Part shown: piece after piece, positions 41,331 through 54,975 of the stretch
How positions within the stretch are numbered: position 1 is the stretch's first letter
How the letters are laid out: every line of letters starts with the position of its first letter
Position numbers and translations under genes: made by a program
The notes under the pieces: generated by a model
The model's database searches: none
What the model was told of the DNA's origin: nothing
Seen by the model: the letters and a program-made list of their open reading frames with translations, nothing else
Source of the DNA: Cherax quadricarinatus
Taxonomy: Eukaryota; Arthropoda; Malacostraca; Decapoda; Parastacidae
DNA: 64,000 nucleotides
Direction: 5' to 3'
Assembly (NCBI RefSeq): GCF_038502225.1
Contig: NC_091378.1
Location: forward strand, 7,713,535-7,777,534

Positions 41331-42500
41331 CAAAATTATATTTTTTTTCAATTTGATACTACACTGGGGAAAAATGAAGTCAACTTATTCTTGATGTTTG
41401 TTCAGCAGCTGCTTTAGGATGATCAGCTGACGAGGAGCCGAGTTAGCAGGAAAAGTGGTCGAAGTAATTGGTTGTGTTTGTCATAGTAACAGTGCACAAT
41501 AGGGTAATATTTGTAGTTATGACTGAAAAAGTACTAATTAAATAGAGATAGTTGTAGCTGATGCCTTCCATTCACGTCCATCTATCCTGTAAATTACAAG
41601 CCATGTGTGTTGGATATTTTTTTCCCAATCTTTTCATACCGACAGTGGCCAGACTGGAGCATAGGGACAGAGCCATCAAACACGATAGCCTTTAATATAG
41701 ATAGAAATAGATAATTTTTTCTCAACAAGTAGCCCTGTTACTTACTCTGAAGCCCTCTATTGTATTTCTAATTCATTCTCTCATTCATTTATTCATTCAC
41801 TGGTACACAAACACACTATTAGTCTCTTTCTCTGCTGGCTGTTCTCTTCCCCTTCCCCTCCTTCACCCCCCCCCTCTCTCTCACAATAGTGCTTATGTTT
41901 CTGATGAGGCAAGTTACCGCACCATTATGCAATCACCGCCTTCATTATCTCCTTCCCTATTACCACGCACCGCTTCTCACCCCCTTTGTCTCCAGCTGCA
42001 GCTGTGACCCCTCTTTCTGCACCTCTCCGCTTCCCTGCCCAGCTCTATCCACTCAAACGCTCTCTCTATCCTTTCCCCTTCTCAGAATTCCAGTTCTCCT
42101 GTGCACGGGATTTGCTATCAGGAGACATAACAGTTCCTAAGTGATACTAACTCCAGTTCTGCTGGAAGGGAACCTTTCAGACCCCCATAGTTGATGAACC
42201 AGTAATGGAATATATTCTCACTGCTCTACCGATCAGGTTGACACTGCTGAAGTTTCCCAGCTCAGGCTGAAAGTACTTAACTCTCCAGTCTTTTCTCATC
42301 TTAATCTATTCGCATTATTATGGACTTACCTGGAATGAAATCTGGAATCCTCTTACTTGGACCTACCTACATTCTGTTGGATGAGTTTCTTATATTTTGG
42401 ATTAGTTTCACATCCACAAATTGATATTAAGGATTTGGTTACCACTGGGAAGATGTAATCGTATATCATGGAAAACAGAGTTCAGTGTACTCGGCTTCGG
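41331..42500. other. no gene seen
   Basis: A pyrimidine-rich patch at 41840-42110 gives a Pro/Ser-rich random frame. The rest has no recognisable feature. Confidence 0.35.
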
Positions 42501-42504
42501 AGGA

Positions 42505-42670
42505 TAAGAATTAGACACAAGTGCAGCATCTGGGTATTTTTTATTTGTAAATGTTTCGCCATCCAGTGGCTTTACCAATACAATTCAGGGAAATAACGTG
42601 AAGATTGTAGAAGTACATATAATAGACGAGGTAATGAGTCCCTCAGCCTTGGAGTAGGTGAAGAGCACCA
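42505..42670 (-). mobile_element. ribozyme-type end, family B
   Basis: 'agacacaagtgcagcatctgggtatttt', motif 42543-42585 (TTGGTAA box, GCCA/TGGC, GAAACATT), then 'cagtccctcagccttgga'. Single-ended and degenerate. Confidence 0.55.
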
Positions 42671-43085
42671 CAGCCTTGGGGAACTTCGCTCATCGCCCTT
42701 ACACACACTGACGCCTAAATTCTTATCTCATATTTAATCTTCAGGTATACCACACTTTTTTTATCATTTTGCTCATTTATTCTTACTTCTTCTCATAGTT
42801 AAGGAATATAAAGACTTCTTACCATTCTTACTCTCCTAGCGATTTCTGAAACAGGATTTACCATCTCTGCGCCAGTGTTGGGTGTCTCTTGTGCGTTCAT
42901 TTATGTTCTACTGCCCTATTTCTTATTTTTATTTCTAGTAAAATGCTTTCTAGATATACTGGTCTAAAGCTCAGTGCTTCGAGGATGTTTACCTTTTTGT
43001 ATATGGTGAGAAATTTTTAATTTTCGAGTTGTCTGGAAGTTCCTCGTTTCTACCTTTTCAGCGTAGACCAGACATGTAGAAAGAG
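42671..43085. other. no gene seen
   Basis: AT-rich spacer. Confidence 0.3.
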
Positions 43086-43087
43086 TA

Positions 43088-43192
43088 ACTCACGAAATCG
43101 TAATGACACGATTGCAAACAAACCATGCCACGGGCGGGGATTGAATTCGTGGCGAGTGAGTCGTAAAACTTCAGGCCAGGGCGTAAGCTTTA
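43088..43192 (-). mobile_element. SINE-1 copy
   Basis: It holds the tail inverse 'ctcacgaaatcgtaatgacac', 'gattgcaaac', a B-box inverse region 'ggcggggattgaa' and 'ttcaggccagg'. Confidence 0.7.
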
Positions 43193-43580
43193 ATTAGCGA
43201 TAAAGCTCTACATAGATGTTACGTTGTCAAAATAAAAGAGAACTTTGCAACATTTATTTTCTATTACTGTCGACATGACGCTGATCTTTCTATTGACTTG
43301 TTGAAAATCTATAACCTGGGGTTGGTACGCTTCCTCCATTCCATCTCTGAAGACCCAAGATAATATTTGCTCTCATCGATTCCCTTGTGTCTAATTTCCT
43401 TCGCCGTGTTAATTTCCTGCTGCCTATTGTCCTTATGTTTTTTTCCTGTTTCTGGCATCTCTTCTGATTCTACACTGATGACCTTATTGAATCTTCCATT
43501 CCATTCACTTCTTTGTCATCCTTTGTCAGTTCACACCATTCACGAGTGTTATTATTTGTTTCCTTGTTGTTGTCTCCCTA

Positions 43581-43693
43581 GATGTGGCTTAAGCACTAGC
43601 CTGGAGTCCTAGGACTCACTTGCCATGGGTTCAACCCCCACCCGTTCCATGGTTTGTTTATACTCGTGCTTTTACAATTTCATGAGTCATGAT
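43581..43693 (+). mobile_element. SINE-1 copy
   Basis: 'ggcttaagcactagcctgga', B-box-like 'gggttcaaccccc', 'ccatggtttgttt', then 'catgagtcatga'. Confidence 0.7.
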
Positions 43694-44930
43694 GGCGGCT
43701 GTATATCATTTATGGATTTCTTTTTACCTATGTGTCAGTGGAACGCCTTCCAACTGAACAAAAGAAATTAATGGAAAAATAAATAAAGAAATAACTTAGG
43801 AAAAATGAGAATAATGATTTTTGAGAATTTTTCTTAAAATTTAAATATAATAAAAAAAAATGGCCTTCAGTTCTTTTAGTTGGGCAGGAGTAGGTATGGC
43901 CCTGGATAGTTCTTCTGATGTTATTTATGTGGGTTATCCTGGGCAGATGGTAACAATCCGATGTTCTGGAATCTCCTACCACTTGGATGGAGCACAAGTA
44001 GAATAGGTAAGGGTCGGTAGTAGTAGAATAATGTTAATAAGTATTATTAACACACGTCTTGCTCCTTTATCTGGCGTCTATCCTGGAAGACCACGCCAGG
44101 AACAGAGCTGGTAATAAGAAAAAAATAAACTGGTTACCCATAGTCATGATAATATAACATTTAAGAAAGAAAAAGAATGATAAATGCCAAAATCATTACT
44201 GGTAACCAGCAAACACTAGAAAAGAACAAACAGTAATACTCCTGGTAGATCACCCTACCTGATTAGGAGAAGAGTGGAGGTGAAGTGACTCTCCAAACTT
44301 CAATCCACACCAGGTAAGGTCAATATTACCAGGAGTAGAAACTTTAACAAATCGGACACCAGGAACTAGTTTTGCCCCAGCCCGCCAGAGGGGGGGGGGG
44401 TGCGCGCGCAACGTAACTCGCTAATGGTTCCTGGTTGCCCGAACAACCTTAACCCCACTTACACCTACTTTTCCCTCACACTATGCCGTATTTTTTTTTT
44501 CAAATTGTAGTTTTTTTTTAAATTCTTTTAGTCCAGTAATATTTGTTTCTGAGTTAACTTCTAAGATCTCCATTTTCTGCCGTTTTCCTTTTTTAGTATA
44601 TTTCCCATGCCCCTTTGCTTTTACCGCTCTACATTCCTGCCTAGACCACCTGTTCTTATTGTGGTATGTATTCTCTCTTTCCCGTTGAAATCTGGCTATG
44701 GTTTCTATTAATATTTTGTATATTTCTTTCCCACAGTTTCTGTTTCCCACTGCAGTTCCCATAAAAAAAATCCATTATCTTCTGGCAGGAATTTTTTAAA
44801 TCTTTGCAATTCCTCTTATGAAGTTTGTTTTCAATAAATTCTCTAGGCTCCTCCTTCCCATGCCCACTTTCTCTAGAAAGTCCAAGTATAAGGATATGCT
44901 TGGACCCCTTGTATTTTTTTTCATGCTAGC
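43694..44930. other. no gene seen
   Basis: AT-rich. There is a G run and a GCGCGC stretch near 44390-44412. The minus frame at 44481-44762 is Lys-rich and unrecognised. Confidence 0.35.
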
Positions 44931-44978
44931 TTCATCCAGGTTGAAATTAAGACACTTGTGCAACATCTGGGTATCTTT

Positions 44979-45020
44979 ATTGTAGACGTTTCGCCATCCA
45001 GTGACTTTATCAATACAAAT
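44979..45020 (-). ncRNA. hammerhead-like motif (family B)
   Basis: TTGTA, TTGATAA, A, GTCA-CTGGA-TGGC, GAAACGTC, TACAA. Stem II has one G-T pair. Confidence 0.6.
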
Positions 45021-45193
45021 TCCAGGACATAACTATAAGACAGTTAAACTATGTACAGAAGATGAGGAAATCAGTCCCTCAACCTTGGAGTAGGTGCGAT
45101 GAGCACCGACTACGGTGCTCTTCGCACCTACTCCAAGGTTGAGGGACTGATTACCTCATCTTCTGTATATAGTCCTACTGTCTTCAAGTTATG

Positions 45194-45254
45194 TCCTGGA
45201 ATTTGTATTGATAAAGCCACTGGATGGCGAAACGTCTACAATAAAGATACCCAG
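45194..45254 (+). ncRNA. hammerhead-like motif (family B, best formed)
   Basis: CTGG, TTGTA, TTGATAA, A, GCCA-CTGGA-TGGC, GAAAC, GTC, TACAA, CCAG. Stem I is TTGTA/TACAA, then an internal loop, then CTGG/CCAG. A two-part stem I with an internal loop is what natural hammerheads use for tertiary contacts. Confidence 0.68.
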
Positions 45255-45321
45255 ATGTTGCACAAGTGTCTTAATTTCATCTTGTCGGTATTATATACCA
45301 TTCTTGTTCATCCAGGTTGAA

Positions 45322-45790
45322 GACCAGATTCAGTCTTGCTGGTTTATACCCTCTTATGCTCGGAGTAGTTTTAATATCCTGGTTTATGAACTTTCTAAAT
45401 AAAGTTTCCATAATTTTCTCTTTCTGTAAACCTGATCCTCCAACTTATTCCCGATTCTTTCATTCTATTTACCGATAATATAATCGTTCTTTCCTTTATT
45501 TGTGCAGTTTTTTTCCAGGCCTATGTCATTCATCTGTTATTTCCTCATTTTGTAAATTTTGATGAATTGTAAATATATTTTATATTATATTAGTCTCTCC
45601 TGTCCCCAGTGTCTTTGCTACTTCGTCTCTGAAGTGTCTGTGTGCAGAAGCTGGTCATATCTTACAAGCTCCGTATGTTTCTCTTGAGTAGACACACTGT
45701 CGAAGAGAACACAAGTGTAAGATTTATTTGGACAGCGATTAAAAATATAAAGGCTTGTACTTCAAAGCTGCGTCTTAGTCTGTATACCTG
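45322..45790. other. no gene seen
   Basis: AT-rich spacer. Confidence 0.3.
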
Positions 45791-45905
45791 TGACTCACGA
45801 AATCATAATAACACGATTGCTAACTATACCTAGGGTGGGGTTAGAACTCGCGATCAGAGTCATAAAACTCCAGACCGTCGCGTTAGCCACTGGGCCAGTT
45901 GGCTA
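45791..45905 (-). mobile_element. SINE-1 copy
   Basis: 'gactcacgaaatcataataacacg', 'ggttagaactcgcgatcag', 'ctccagaccgtcgcgttagcc'. Confidence 0.7.
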
Positions 45906-46054
45906 CAATAAGATTCATCTAACTAGGTATATTTATAAACCATAGGAAGGTTAGCATTGGCACCACTGTGACCACAAATGCAAGTTTTTACAGACGAATC
46001 TCCAGCTAGCGTGGTCGTGACGAACTTTAGCTCAAGTTCCCTCAAAGCCGTGAA

Positions 46055-46150
46055 CAAGACTCACGGAATCGCAATGACATAATTGCTAACAAGCCATACC
46101 ACGGGTGAGGTTAGAACCCGCGGTCGGAGAATCACAAAACAGCTGTACGC
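46055..46150 (-). mobile_element. SINE-1 copy, truncated
   Basis: 'gactcacggaatcgcaatgac', 'gctaacaagccataccacg', 'ggttagaacccgcgg'. Confidence 0.65.
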
Positions 46151-46256
46151 TGTTTGCATCCACATCTGTAACTAATTGGCTCCTTGTGATGCTGTGTCAC
46201 CATGGCTGTGGCACTGACTGCTCTGATGTCATCTCCAGAAAGTGGTTTCTTTAGAT

Positions 46257-46352
46257 CACAGAACAGGTGGGGGTTGAACCCATGGCGGGTGAGTTTTAGG
46301 TCTCACCCGCCATGGCTTCGAGTCCCACTCATTCTGTGATTTGTTTGCAATC
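46257..46352. mobile_element. SINE-1 head-to-head inverted pair
   Basis: The inverse 'gttgaacccatggcgggtga' and the plus 'tcacccgccatggcttcgag' are joined by a few bases, then 'tgatttgtttgcaatcatg'. This is a small palindrome of the SINE. Confidence 0.7.
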
Positions 46353-46434
46353 ATGTTTCCACCTTCCAACTCTATGTCATCATTTTTTTATCAGGCAATG
46401 TTCTCATTTTCTCATTCCTTCTTTGCCTTATTCT

Positions 46435-46560
46435 TCGTCCCCATCGTTCCTCCTCATCCCTCTCATTCTTCCTCATCCTTGTTATTCCTCCTCATCCCTG
46501 TCATTGATTCTCACCCCTGTCATTCCTCATCCTTCTCATTCAACCTCTACAAATACCCTG
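46435..46560 (+). repeat. pyrimidine-rich minisatellite, 'cctcatccctgtcatt' type
   Basis: About six variable units of 'tcctcatccctctcatt'. The Ser/Pro-rich frames are artefacts. Confidence 0.65.
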
Positions 46561-46804
46561 TTTTACTTATCGGAATTCTAAAGATTTTTTTATCAATAAT
46601 TTTGCTAAATTTGTGTCTTAGCAGGATAAATTTTTCTCTGAAAACTCTTTTAGTCTCTGGACTCTCTGCTGAAGTTATCAACTCTTTTCTGAATGCAAAT
46701 AGATCAATGCTAACAAGAGTGAAGATACAATGGCTAACAAGGTCTTTCTGGGATGTCATGTCAGGGCTTGTAGAGCTTTCGAGTTGATAAAGCTCAGCAC
46801 AGAG

Positions 46805-47035
46805 CTCCTTGTACAGGAATGGTATACAATACCAACAAGATAAAGAACTGCAGCATCTGGGTATCTTTATTTGATGACGTTTCGCCCTCCAGAGGCCTTA
46901 TGAATACAAGGACATAATGTGAAGAATGTAGATGTACGTACAAAAGATAAGGTAATTAGTCCGTCAGTCTTGGAGTTCGTGGAGAGCACCGTGGACTACG
47001 TTGTCCTGATGTTGCACATGTGTCTAAATTTTCAC
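46805..47035 (-). mobile_element. ribozyme-type end, family B, rearranged
   Basis: 'gcagcatctgggtatctttatttgatgacgtttcgcc', 'gaggccttatgaatacaagg', 'taattagtccgtcagtcttgga'. It then ends 'gatgttgcacatgtgtct', which is the outer tail of a plus copy without its core. Confidence 0.55.
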
Positions 47036-47206
47036 ACAGCTCTTTGCAAAACTTTTTGTGAGAGTCTCTATTGTCTATATAACGATCAATACCTGGTTCC
47101 TTCCTTCCATCTCCACAAAAATATTGTCCTTCAACGTATTTTCTCTGTTCTTCTCAATTCATTAATTTTTTTCTCATCGCCTTCTTTAAATATTTTCTCT
47201 GTCTCA

Positions 47207-48884
47207 TTTGTGTGGAGAAATTTTCTCCAGGAGGGGGGTATCAGCCCCCTTCAGCCCCCTTCAGCCCCCTTCAGCCCTCTCAGCCCTGAGGGGCCACTAG
47301 AAGGGGCGAGCGTCTTGTTTACTGCTAGAGTGAGTAATTGATCACAGATGCCGTATGCGTGGTCAAATGACCTCTGCTCCTTGCAGTCCAGTGTTGCAAC
47401 GTGTATTTTTATAAGAGACAGTACATCTCTTACTTAGCAGGACAATTAAGGAAAATCCTGCTCCCACTTATTACCATAGTAAAACTAGTGTACATTGTTG
47501 TCTATGATTAAGACAGCAAGAAACAAACATTCTGCTTTGCTTCATCGAGGAGGTGACAAGGATGCAAGGTACTAGGTCAGTGTTTTTTTTTTTTTTGTGC
47601 TAGGGCAGTGACGGCTTGGGGTGGTGTACTGACGCCAGATTACTTTTGACTCTAGAGAGAGTCACACTGACGCCAGGATAACCAGCAAAGGACACTGATC
47701 TGTGCGTTAGTGTGAACAAAGTGTCTCTAACACAAACACTTAATAGAAGTGTGATCAGCTTCTATTGTGATACATTGTGAACAATAAAAACAAATCTTGT
47801 GGAATATAGTGTACCAGTGTGCAGCCCACTGTTGTGATGGTTTCGACAGCTTCTAGACCTCGTCTGCAGGGGCGGCTGTGTAGACGATTTGCTGTCATTT
47901 ATCAGCTAAGTGTTTATATTCATAATAAACACAGCAGGTAAGGCCAAAAAGTCTCAACAGAGTATTGTCAAGAGATACAATTTGTAAGTATAAATTACCC
48001 CTAGGGGGTGTTATGTCAGCATATTTCATTCGATGATGGCTGACGAATACTTACTTGTTTGGACTCAAAAGTCCACACCTTACTGCCGATTATAGGTTGA
48101 TTACAAACTCCTTGTGACTCAAGAATTGCGCAATCCCCCGATCTACAAGAAATTCGTAACATACCTTGCTCTTTGTAACGTGAGCTATGGTGTTCTCAAC
48201 ACCTTCGACAGATATCGGTGACTTGATAGAAGCTGAAGTGTCCTTGGATGTCCACGTCTTCCATTGTCTAGGAAACGCACACTGGTACACTATGTTCCAC
48301 AAGATTTGGTTTTATTGTTCACAATGTATCACAATAGAAGCTGATCACACTTCTATTAAGTGTTTGTGTTAGAGACACTTTGTTCACACTAACGCACAGA
48401 TCAGTCTCCTTTGCTGGTTATCCTGGCGTCAGTGTGACTCTCTCTAGAGTCAAAAGTAATCTGGCGTCAGTACACCACCCCAAGCCGTCACTGCCCTAGC
48501 ACAAAAAAAAAAAAAAAACGCTGACCTAGTACCTTGCATCCTTGTCACCTCCTCGATGAAGCAAAGCAGAATGTTTGTTTCTTGCTGTCTTAATCATAGA
48601 CAACAATGTACACTATCTTTACTATGGTAATAAGTGGGAGCAGGATTTTCCTTAATTGTCCTGCTAAGTAAGAGATGTACTGTCTCTTATAAAAATACAC
48701 GTTGCAACACTGGACTGCAAGGAGCAGAGGTCATTTGACCACGCATACGGCATCTGTGATCAATTACTCACTCTAGCAGTAAACAAGACGCTCTCCCCTT
48801 CTAGTGGCCCCTCAGGGCTGAGAGGGCTGAAGGGGGCTGAAGGGGGCTGATACCCCCCTCCTGGAGAAAATTTCTCCACATTTG
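47207..48884. mobile_element. 1.67 kb foldback element with about 0.6 kb inverted arms
   Basis: The left arm 47211-47822 starts TGTGGAGAAATTTTCTCC and is repeated inverted at 48277-48880. Only scattered differences separate the arms (for example one extra 'cagcccccttcag' unit and poly-T length). Candidate 4-bp duplications tttg lie at 47207-47210 and 48881-48884. The centre (47823-48276) has no transposase I recognise. The superfamily is unknown. Confidence 0.8.
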
Positions 48885-49085
48885 GATGATCCCACCAAGA
48901 GCGGTCCACAGGTGTTCGTAATTCCCTTTCTGCTTCAGTGTTCTCGTTATTTTAATTTCCTTCGCCTCTCTTCCACATTTTCTACTTTACCCCATCAAAC
49001 ACTGTGTCTTCCCTTGAATAAGTCACCCTCAATCCCCTTCTCTCTGTTATTCCTCTTTTGTTTCCCGTCCTTTCACCGCCCCTTC

Positions 49086-49130
49086 ATAATATTACGTTAC
49101 ACACAGGCACACGCACACACACACACACAC

Positions 49131-49133
<3 letters not shown>
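49086..49133 (+). repeat. (AC)n microsatellite
   Basis: A short AC run leading into (TA)n. Confidence 0.85.

Positions 49134-49134
<1 letters not shown>

Positions 49135-49200
<66 letters not shown>
49135..49200. repeat. (TA)n microsatellite
   Basis: A pure TA run ending at the MITE terminus. Confidence 0.95.
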
Positions 49201-49204
<4 letters not shown>

Positions 49205-49382
49205 GTGCCGAATAGGTAAAACTTCCAATTTCGGCTTAAATAGCAACGCTCTTCTTGCCGAATAAAGCAAGCGAAAGTTTGTGTATGCAATAATTTCGCA
49301 AAAATCATTTTGAAAGTAAAGAAAAACATAACATCAAATGAGTTCTTGCTAACTGACCAGTTTTACCTATTCGGCACATTAT
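49201..49382. mobile_element. MITE in (TA)n, deleted copy
   Basis: The left end is tgtcgtgccgaataggtaaa. The right end is the inverse 'tttacctattcggcaca', then TATATA. The internal 'gcttaaatagcaacgctc' is shared with 30476-30868. Confidence 0.75.
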
Positions 49383-49720
49383 ATATCTATAAATGGCCTG
49401 AGTGACCAGGTTATCTGCCCTTTAGGAGATACAGCAGGAATCAGCAATAGATATTTATAGGTTGTCTTTCTTTTCTAATGATGTATTTTTGTCTCCTTTC
49501 ATCTCATTCATGTCTCCAACACGCTGATGGATCATGAGTTTCACTGTAATTCTTTTATTATTCTCTGATGATTTATTATACGTCGACCCTTTAACGTCCT
49601 CTATCACTGTCCTCTTTTTCCCTTTGCTTGAGTCTCTCTTCTCAGCTGAGTGTGATGATGTTCGTGTGTAGTGTGAGTTGGGTATATCTGTGTGTGGTGC
49701 GTGCGGTGAGTTGTGTAATT
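49383..49720. other. no gene seen
   Basis: Ordinary-looking spacer. Confidence 0.3.
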
Positions 49721-49721
49721 A

Positions 49722-51190
49722 GGGTGTGGTGGGGTGTAGTGGTGTGGTGGGGTGTAGTGGTGTGGTGGGGTGCAGTGTGGTGGGGTGCAGTGGTGTGGTG
49801 GGGTGCAGTGTGGTGGGGTGCAATGGTGTGGTCGGGTGCAGTGTGGTGGGGTGCAGTGGTGTGGTGCAGGGGTGTGGTGGGGTGCATTGTGGTGGGGTGC
49901 AGTGGCGTGGTGGGGTGCAGTGTGGTGGGGTGCAGGGGTGTGGTGGGGTGCAGTGGTGTGGTGGGATGCAGTGGTGTGGTGGGGTGCAGGGGTGTGGTGG
50001 GGTGCAGGGGTGTGGTGGGGTGCAGTGGTGTGGGGGGGTGCAGTGTGGTGGGGTGCAGTGTGGTGGGGTGGGGTGCAGTGGTGTGGTGGGGTGCAGGGGT
50101 GTGGGGGGGTGCAGGGGTGTGGTGGGGTACAGTGGTGTGGTGGGGTGCAGGGGTGTGGTGGGGTGCAGTGGTGTGGTGGGGTGCAGGGGTGTGGTGGGGT
50201 GCTGGGGTGTGGTGGGGTGCAGGGGTGTGGTGGGGTGCAGTGGTGTGGTGGGGTGCAGGGGTGTGGTGGGGTGCAGGGGTGTGGTGGAGTGCAGGGGTGG
50301 GGTGCAGGGGTGTGGTGGGGTGCAGGGGTGCGGTGGGGTGCAGTGGTGTGGTGGGGTGCAGGGGTGTGGTGGGGTGCAGTGGTGTGGTGGGGTGCAGGGG
50401 TGTGGTGGGGTGCAGGGGTGTGGTGGGGTGCAGGGGTGTGGTGGGGTGCAGGGGTGTGGTGGAGTGCAGTGGTGTGGTGGGGTGCAGTGGTGTGGTGGGG
50501 TGCAGGGGTGTGGTGGGGTGCAGTGTGGTGGGGTTAGGGGTGTGGTGGGGTACAGGGGTGTGGTGGGGTGCAGTGTGGTGGGGTGCAGGGGTGTGGTGGG
50601 GTGCAGGGGTGTGGTGGGGTGTAGGGGTGTGGTGGGGTGCAGTGGTGTGGTGGGGTGCAGGGGTGTGGTGGGGTGCAGGGGTGTGGTGGGGTCCAGTGGT
50701 GTGGTGGGGTGCAGGGGTGGGGTGGGGTCCAGTGGTGTGGTGGTGTGCAGGGGTGTGGTGGGGTGCAGGGGTGTGGTGGGGTGCAGGGGTGTGGTGGGGT
50801 GCAGTGGTGTGGTGGGGTGCAGGGGTGTGGTGGGGTGCAGGGGTGTGGTGGGGTGCAGGGGTGTGGTGGGGTGCAGTGGTGTGGTGGGGTGCAGGGGTGT
50901 GGTGGGGTGCAGGGGTGTGGTGGAGTGCAGGGGTGGGGTGCAGGGGTGTGGTGGAGTGCAGTGGTGCGGTGGGGTGCAGTGGTGTGATGGGGTGCAGGGG
51001 TGTGGTGGGGTGCAGTGTGGTGGGGTGCAGTGGTGTGGTGGGGTGCAGGGGTGTGGTGGGGTGCAGGGGTGTGGTGGAGTGCAGGGGTGGGGTGCAGGGG
51101 TGTGGTGGGGTGCAGGGGTGCGGTGGGGTGCAGTGGTGTGATGGGGTGCAGGGGTGTGGTGGGGTGCAGTGTGGTGGGGTGCAGTGGTGT
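49722..51190. repeat. G-rich minisatellite, 18-bp GGGGTGCAGGGGTGTGGT unit
   Basis: About 80 units alternate gcaggggtgtggtggg and gcagtggtgtggtggg, with some shorter units. It is open in several frames on both strands (up to 566 residues) only because 18 is a multiple of three. The G strand carries dense GGGG runs. Confidence 0.95.
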
Positions 51191-51289
51191 GCTACATGAC
51201 AATGTGTGTTGTGATGGTGTGGTAATGTATATATCAAGTGGATGTGGTAGTGTGTGGCTGTGAAATATAATTTAAATTCAGGTAAGTGA

Positions 51290-51465
51290 CATGTGATGAA
51301 CAACACTGTACCAAACACAACAACATAAAACAAATGTGCCACAGTTGTGTATCTTCACTGTTGAAACGTTTTTGCCTACTGTGTGGGCGAGACGTCTCAA
51401 TAAAGATAACCAGCTGCTGCACATGTGTCTTAATAATCAGCATGTCAGTATTGTATACAATTTTC
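51290..51465. mobile_element. degenerate ribozyme-type ends
   Basis: 'cactgttgaaacgttt' (minus remnant) lies against 'tgcctactgtgtgggcgagacgtc' (plus). It continues 'tcaataaagataaccagctgc', 'tgcacatgtgtcttaataatcagcatgtcag'. Confidence 0.5.
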
Positions 51466-51478
51466 AACATAAGAATGC

Positions 51479-51665
51479 AGGAACACTGCAGGTTAGGTTA
51501 GGTAAGGTTCGTCAGGAAACAGGACAAATGTTTCCTGACGCGGGTCTTAGTCAGATGATGACCCGCCTTTGGAGCTTTTGGTCATCTGACCGAGGCCTTC
51601 CGCTGGCTTACCGGTCCACCCCTTTAAAAATTATGGTCATTTATAACCAGTCTAGGAACACTGCA
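51479..51665. mobile_element. telomere-motif-tailed short element, 12-bp TSD
   Basis: The flanks aggaacactgca at 51479-51490 and 51654-51665 are identical and belong to an older antisense LINE. The insert 51491-51653 begins ggttaggttaggtaagg. It then has inverted 'gtcaggaaac'/'gtttcctgac', 'gatgacccgcc' and 'tggtcatctgaccga', and ends 'ataaccagtct'. Read on the minus strand it is a 163-bp element with a CCTAA-type 3' tail. Confidence 0.8.
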
Positions 51666-51905
51666 TTTCGGCCTACTTGCCCAAACTAAGCACGTCCTTA
51701 TCTAAACAAGCAGTTCCCACCCACCCACTTGTTCAACCTCTTTCCCAAAGCTTCCCAAGAATTAGCTTCAATACCTCAGATACTAATCAATCTCTGCCCT
51801 TCTCACTCATATATTTGTCCAATCTCTTGGCCTCTGTTACCTTCCTCTGAAGATTGTTCCATGCATTGACAGCTGTTTGAAAACTATTGTGTTTAAATGA
51901 TTCCA
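51666..51905 (-). pseudogene. decayed LINE 3' part
   Basis: 'cggcctacttgcccaaactaagcacg' and later 'ttgtccaatctcttggcctctgttacc' resemble the antisense end of a CR1-like LINE. It continues the flank at 51466-51490. Confidence 0.45.
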
Positions 51906-51929
51906 CAATAGATGGAGTTGTTTGGCGCT

Positions 51930-52085
51930 CATACCTGCAGGAGGGGTGTTAATGTTGCCATTTTATAACTGTGGTGTATGGGCGCCTCTGGCAAGACAGT
52001 GATGGGGTGAATAATGATAAGAGTTTTTCTTTTTCGGACCACCCTGCCTTGGTGGGAGACTGTCGATGTGTTAATAATAAAAAAA
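51930..52085 (+). mobile_element. RTE-type LINE 3' UTR fragment
   Basis: 'ggaggggtgttaatgttgc', 'ggcaagacagtgatgggg', 'tttttcggaccaccctgcc' and 'taataataaaaaaacc' match 27045-27195. Confidence 0.75.
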
Positions 52086-52104
52086 CCCTAAACAATACTC
52101 GTTT

Positions 52105-52205
52105 AACTCAAGAAATCGTAATAACACAGTTGCAAACAAACCACGGTACGGGTGGGAATTGAACCCATGGCGAGTGAGTCGTAAAACCCTAGGCCAGTGC
52201 CTAAC
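52105..52205 (-). mobile_element. SINE-1 copy
   Basis: 'aactcaagaaatcgtaataac', 'gggtgggaattgaacccatgg', 'ccctaggccagtgcctaac'. Confidence 0.7.
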
Positions 52206-54497
<2,292 letters not shown>

Positions 54498-54880
54498 ATA
54501 GGAGTGAATGGAGACAAATGGTATTTGGGATCTGACGAGCTGTTGGAGTGTGAGCAGGGTAATATTTAGTGAAGGGATTCATGGAAACCGGTTATTTTAT
54601 ATAACCGGACTTGTGTCCTGGAAATGGGAAGTACAATGCCTGCACTCTAAAGGAGGAGTTCGGGATATTAGCAGTTTGGAGGGATATATTGTGTATTTTT
54701 ATACGTATATGCTTCTAAACTGTTGTATCCTGAGATCCTCTGCAAAAACAGTGATTATGTGTGAGTGAGGTGAAAGTGTTGAATAATGAAAGTATTTTCT
54801 TTTTGGGGATTTTCTTTCTTTTTGGGTCACCCTGCCTCGGTGGTAGACGGCCGACTTGTTGAAAAAAAAATATATGTATA
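54498..54880 (+). mobile_element. RTE 3' UTR of the second copy
   Basis: 'gagctgttggagtgtgagc', 'gggaagtacaatgcctgc', then 'tttttgggtcaccctgcc' and 'gaaaaaaaaatat'. A small duplicated patch ('tttctttttgggg', 'tttctttttgggt') is seen at 54797-54826. Confidence 0.75.
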
Positions 54881-54889
54881 TAACAAGTA

Positions 54890-54975
54890 TATTCAGAGAA
54901 AGATCGCAGTCAGCAGGGCTCGAACCCACTACCGGGAGACGGGTTTCCTGGTATAATGGTGCCGTTTGTTTACTC
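54890..54975 (-). mobile_element. tRNA-like SINE head
   Basis: The inverse B box 'gggctcgaaccc' is followed by 'gggagacgggtttcctgg', an anticodon-arm-like stretch. No body is recognised. Confidence 0.4.

Larger units (their letters stand above)
44931..45321. mobile_element. palindromic ribozyme element, family B, 15-bp TSD
   Basis: The flanks ttcatccaggttgaa at 44931-44945 and 45307-45321 are identical. Arms 44946-45108 and 45109-45285 meet with almost no loop ('gagcaccg' / 'cggtgctc'). Both motifs are nearly complete. The right end carries the tail 'cttgtcggtattatata'. It is 361 bp and non-coding. Confidence 0.88.

Noticed and set aside
48090..48302. Transposase of the foldback element
   Set aside because: The 70-residue frame shows no catalytic motif I can name and is too short.
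49628..51342. Open frames of 523, 566 and 471 residues
   Set aside because: The 18-bp repeat unit keeps several frames open on both strands. Composition follows the repeat and no domain is present.
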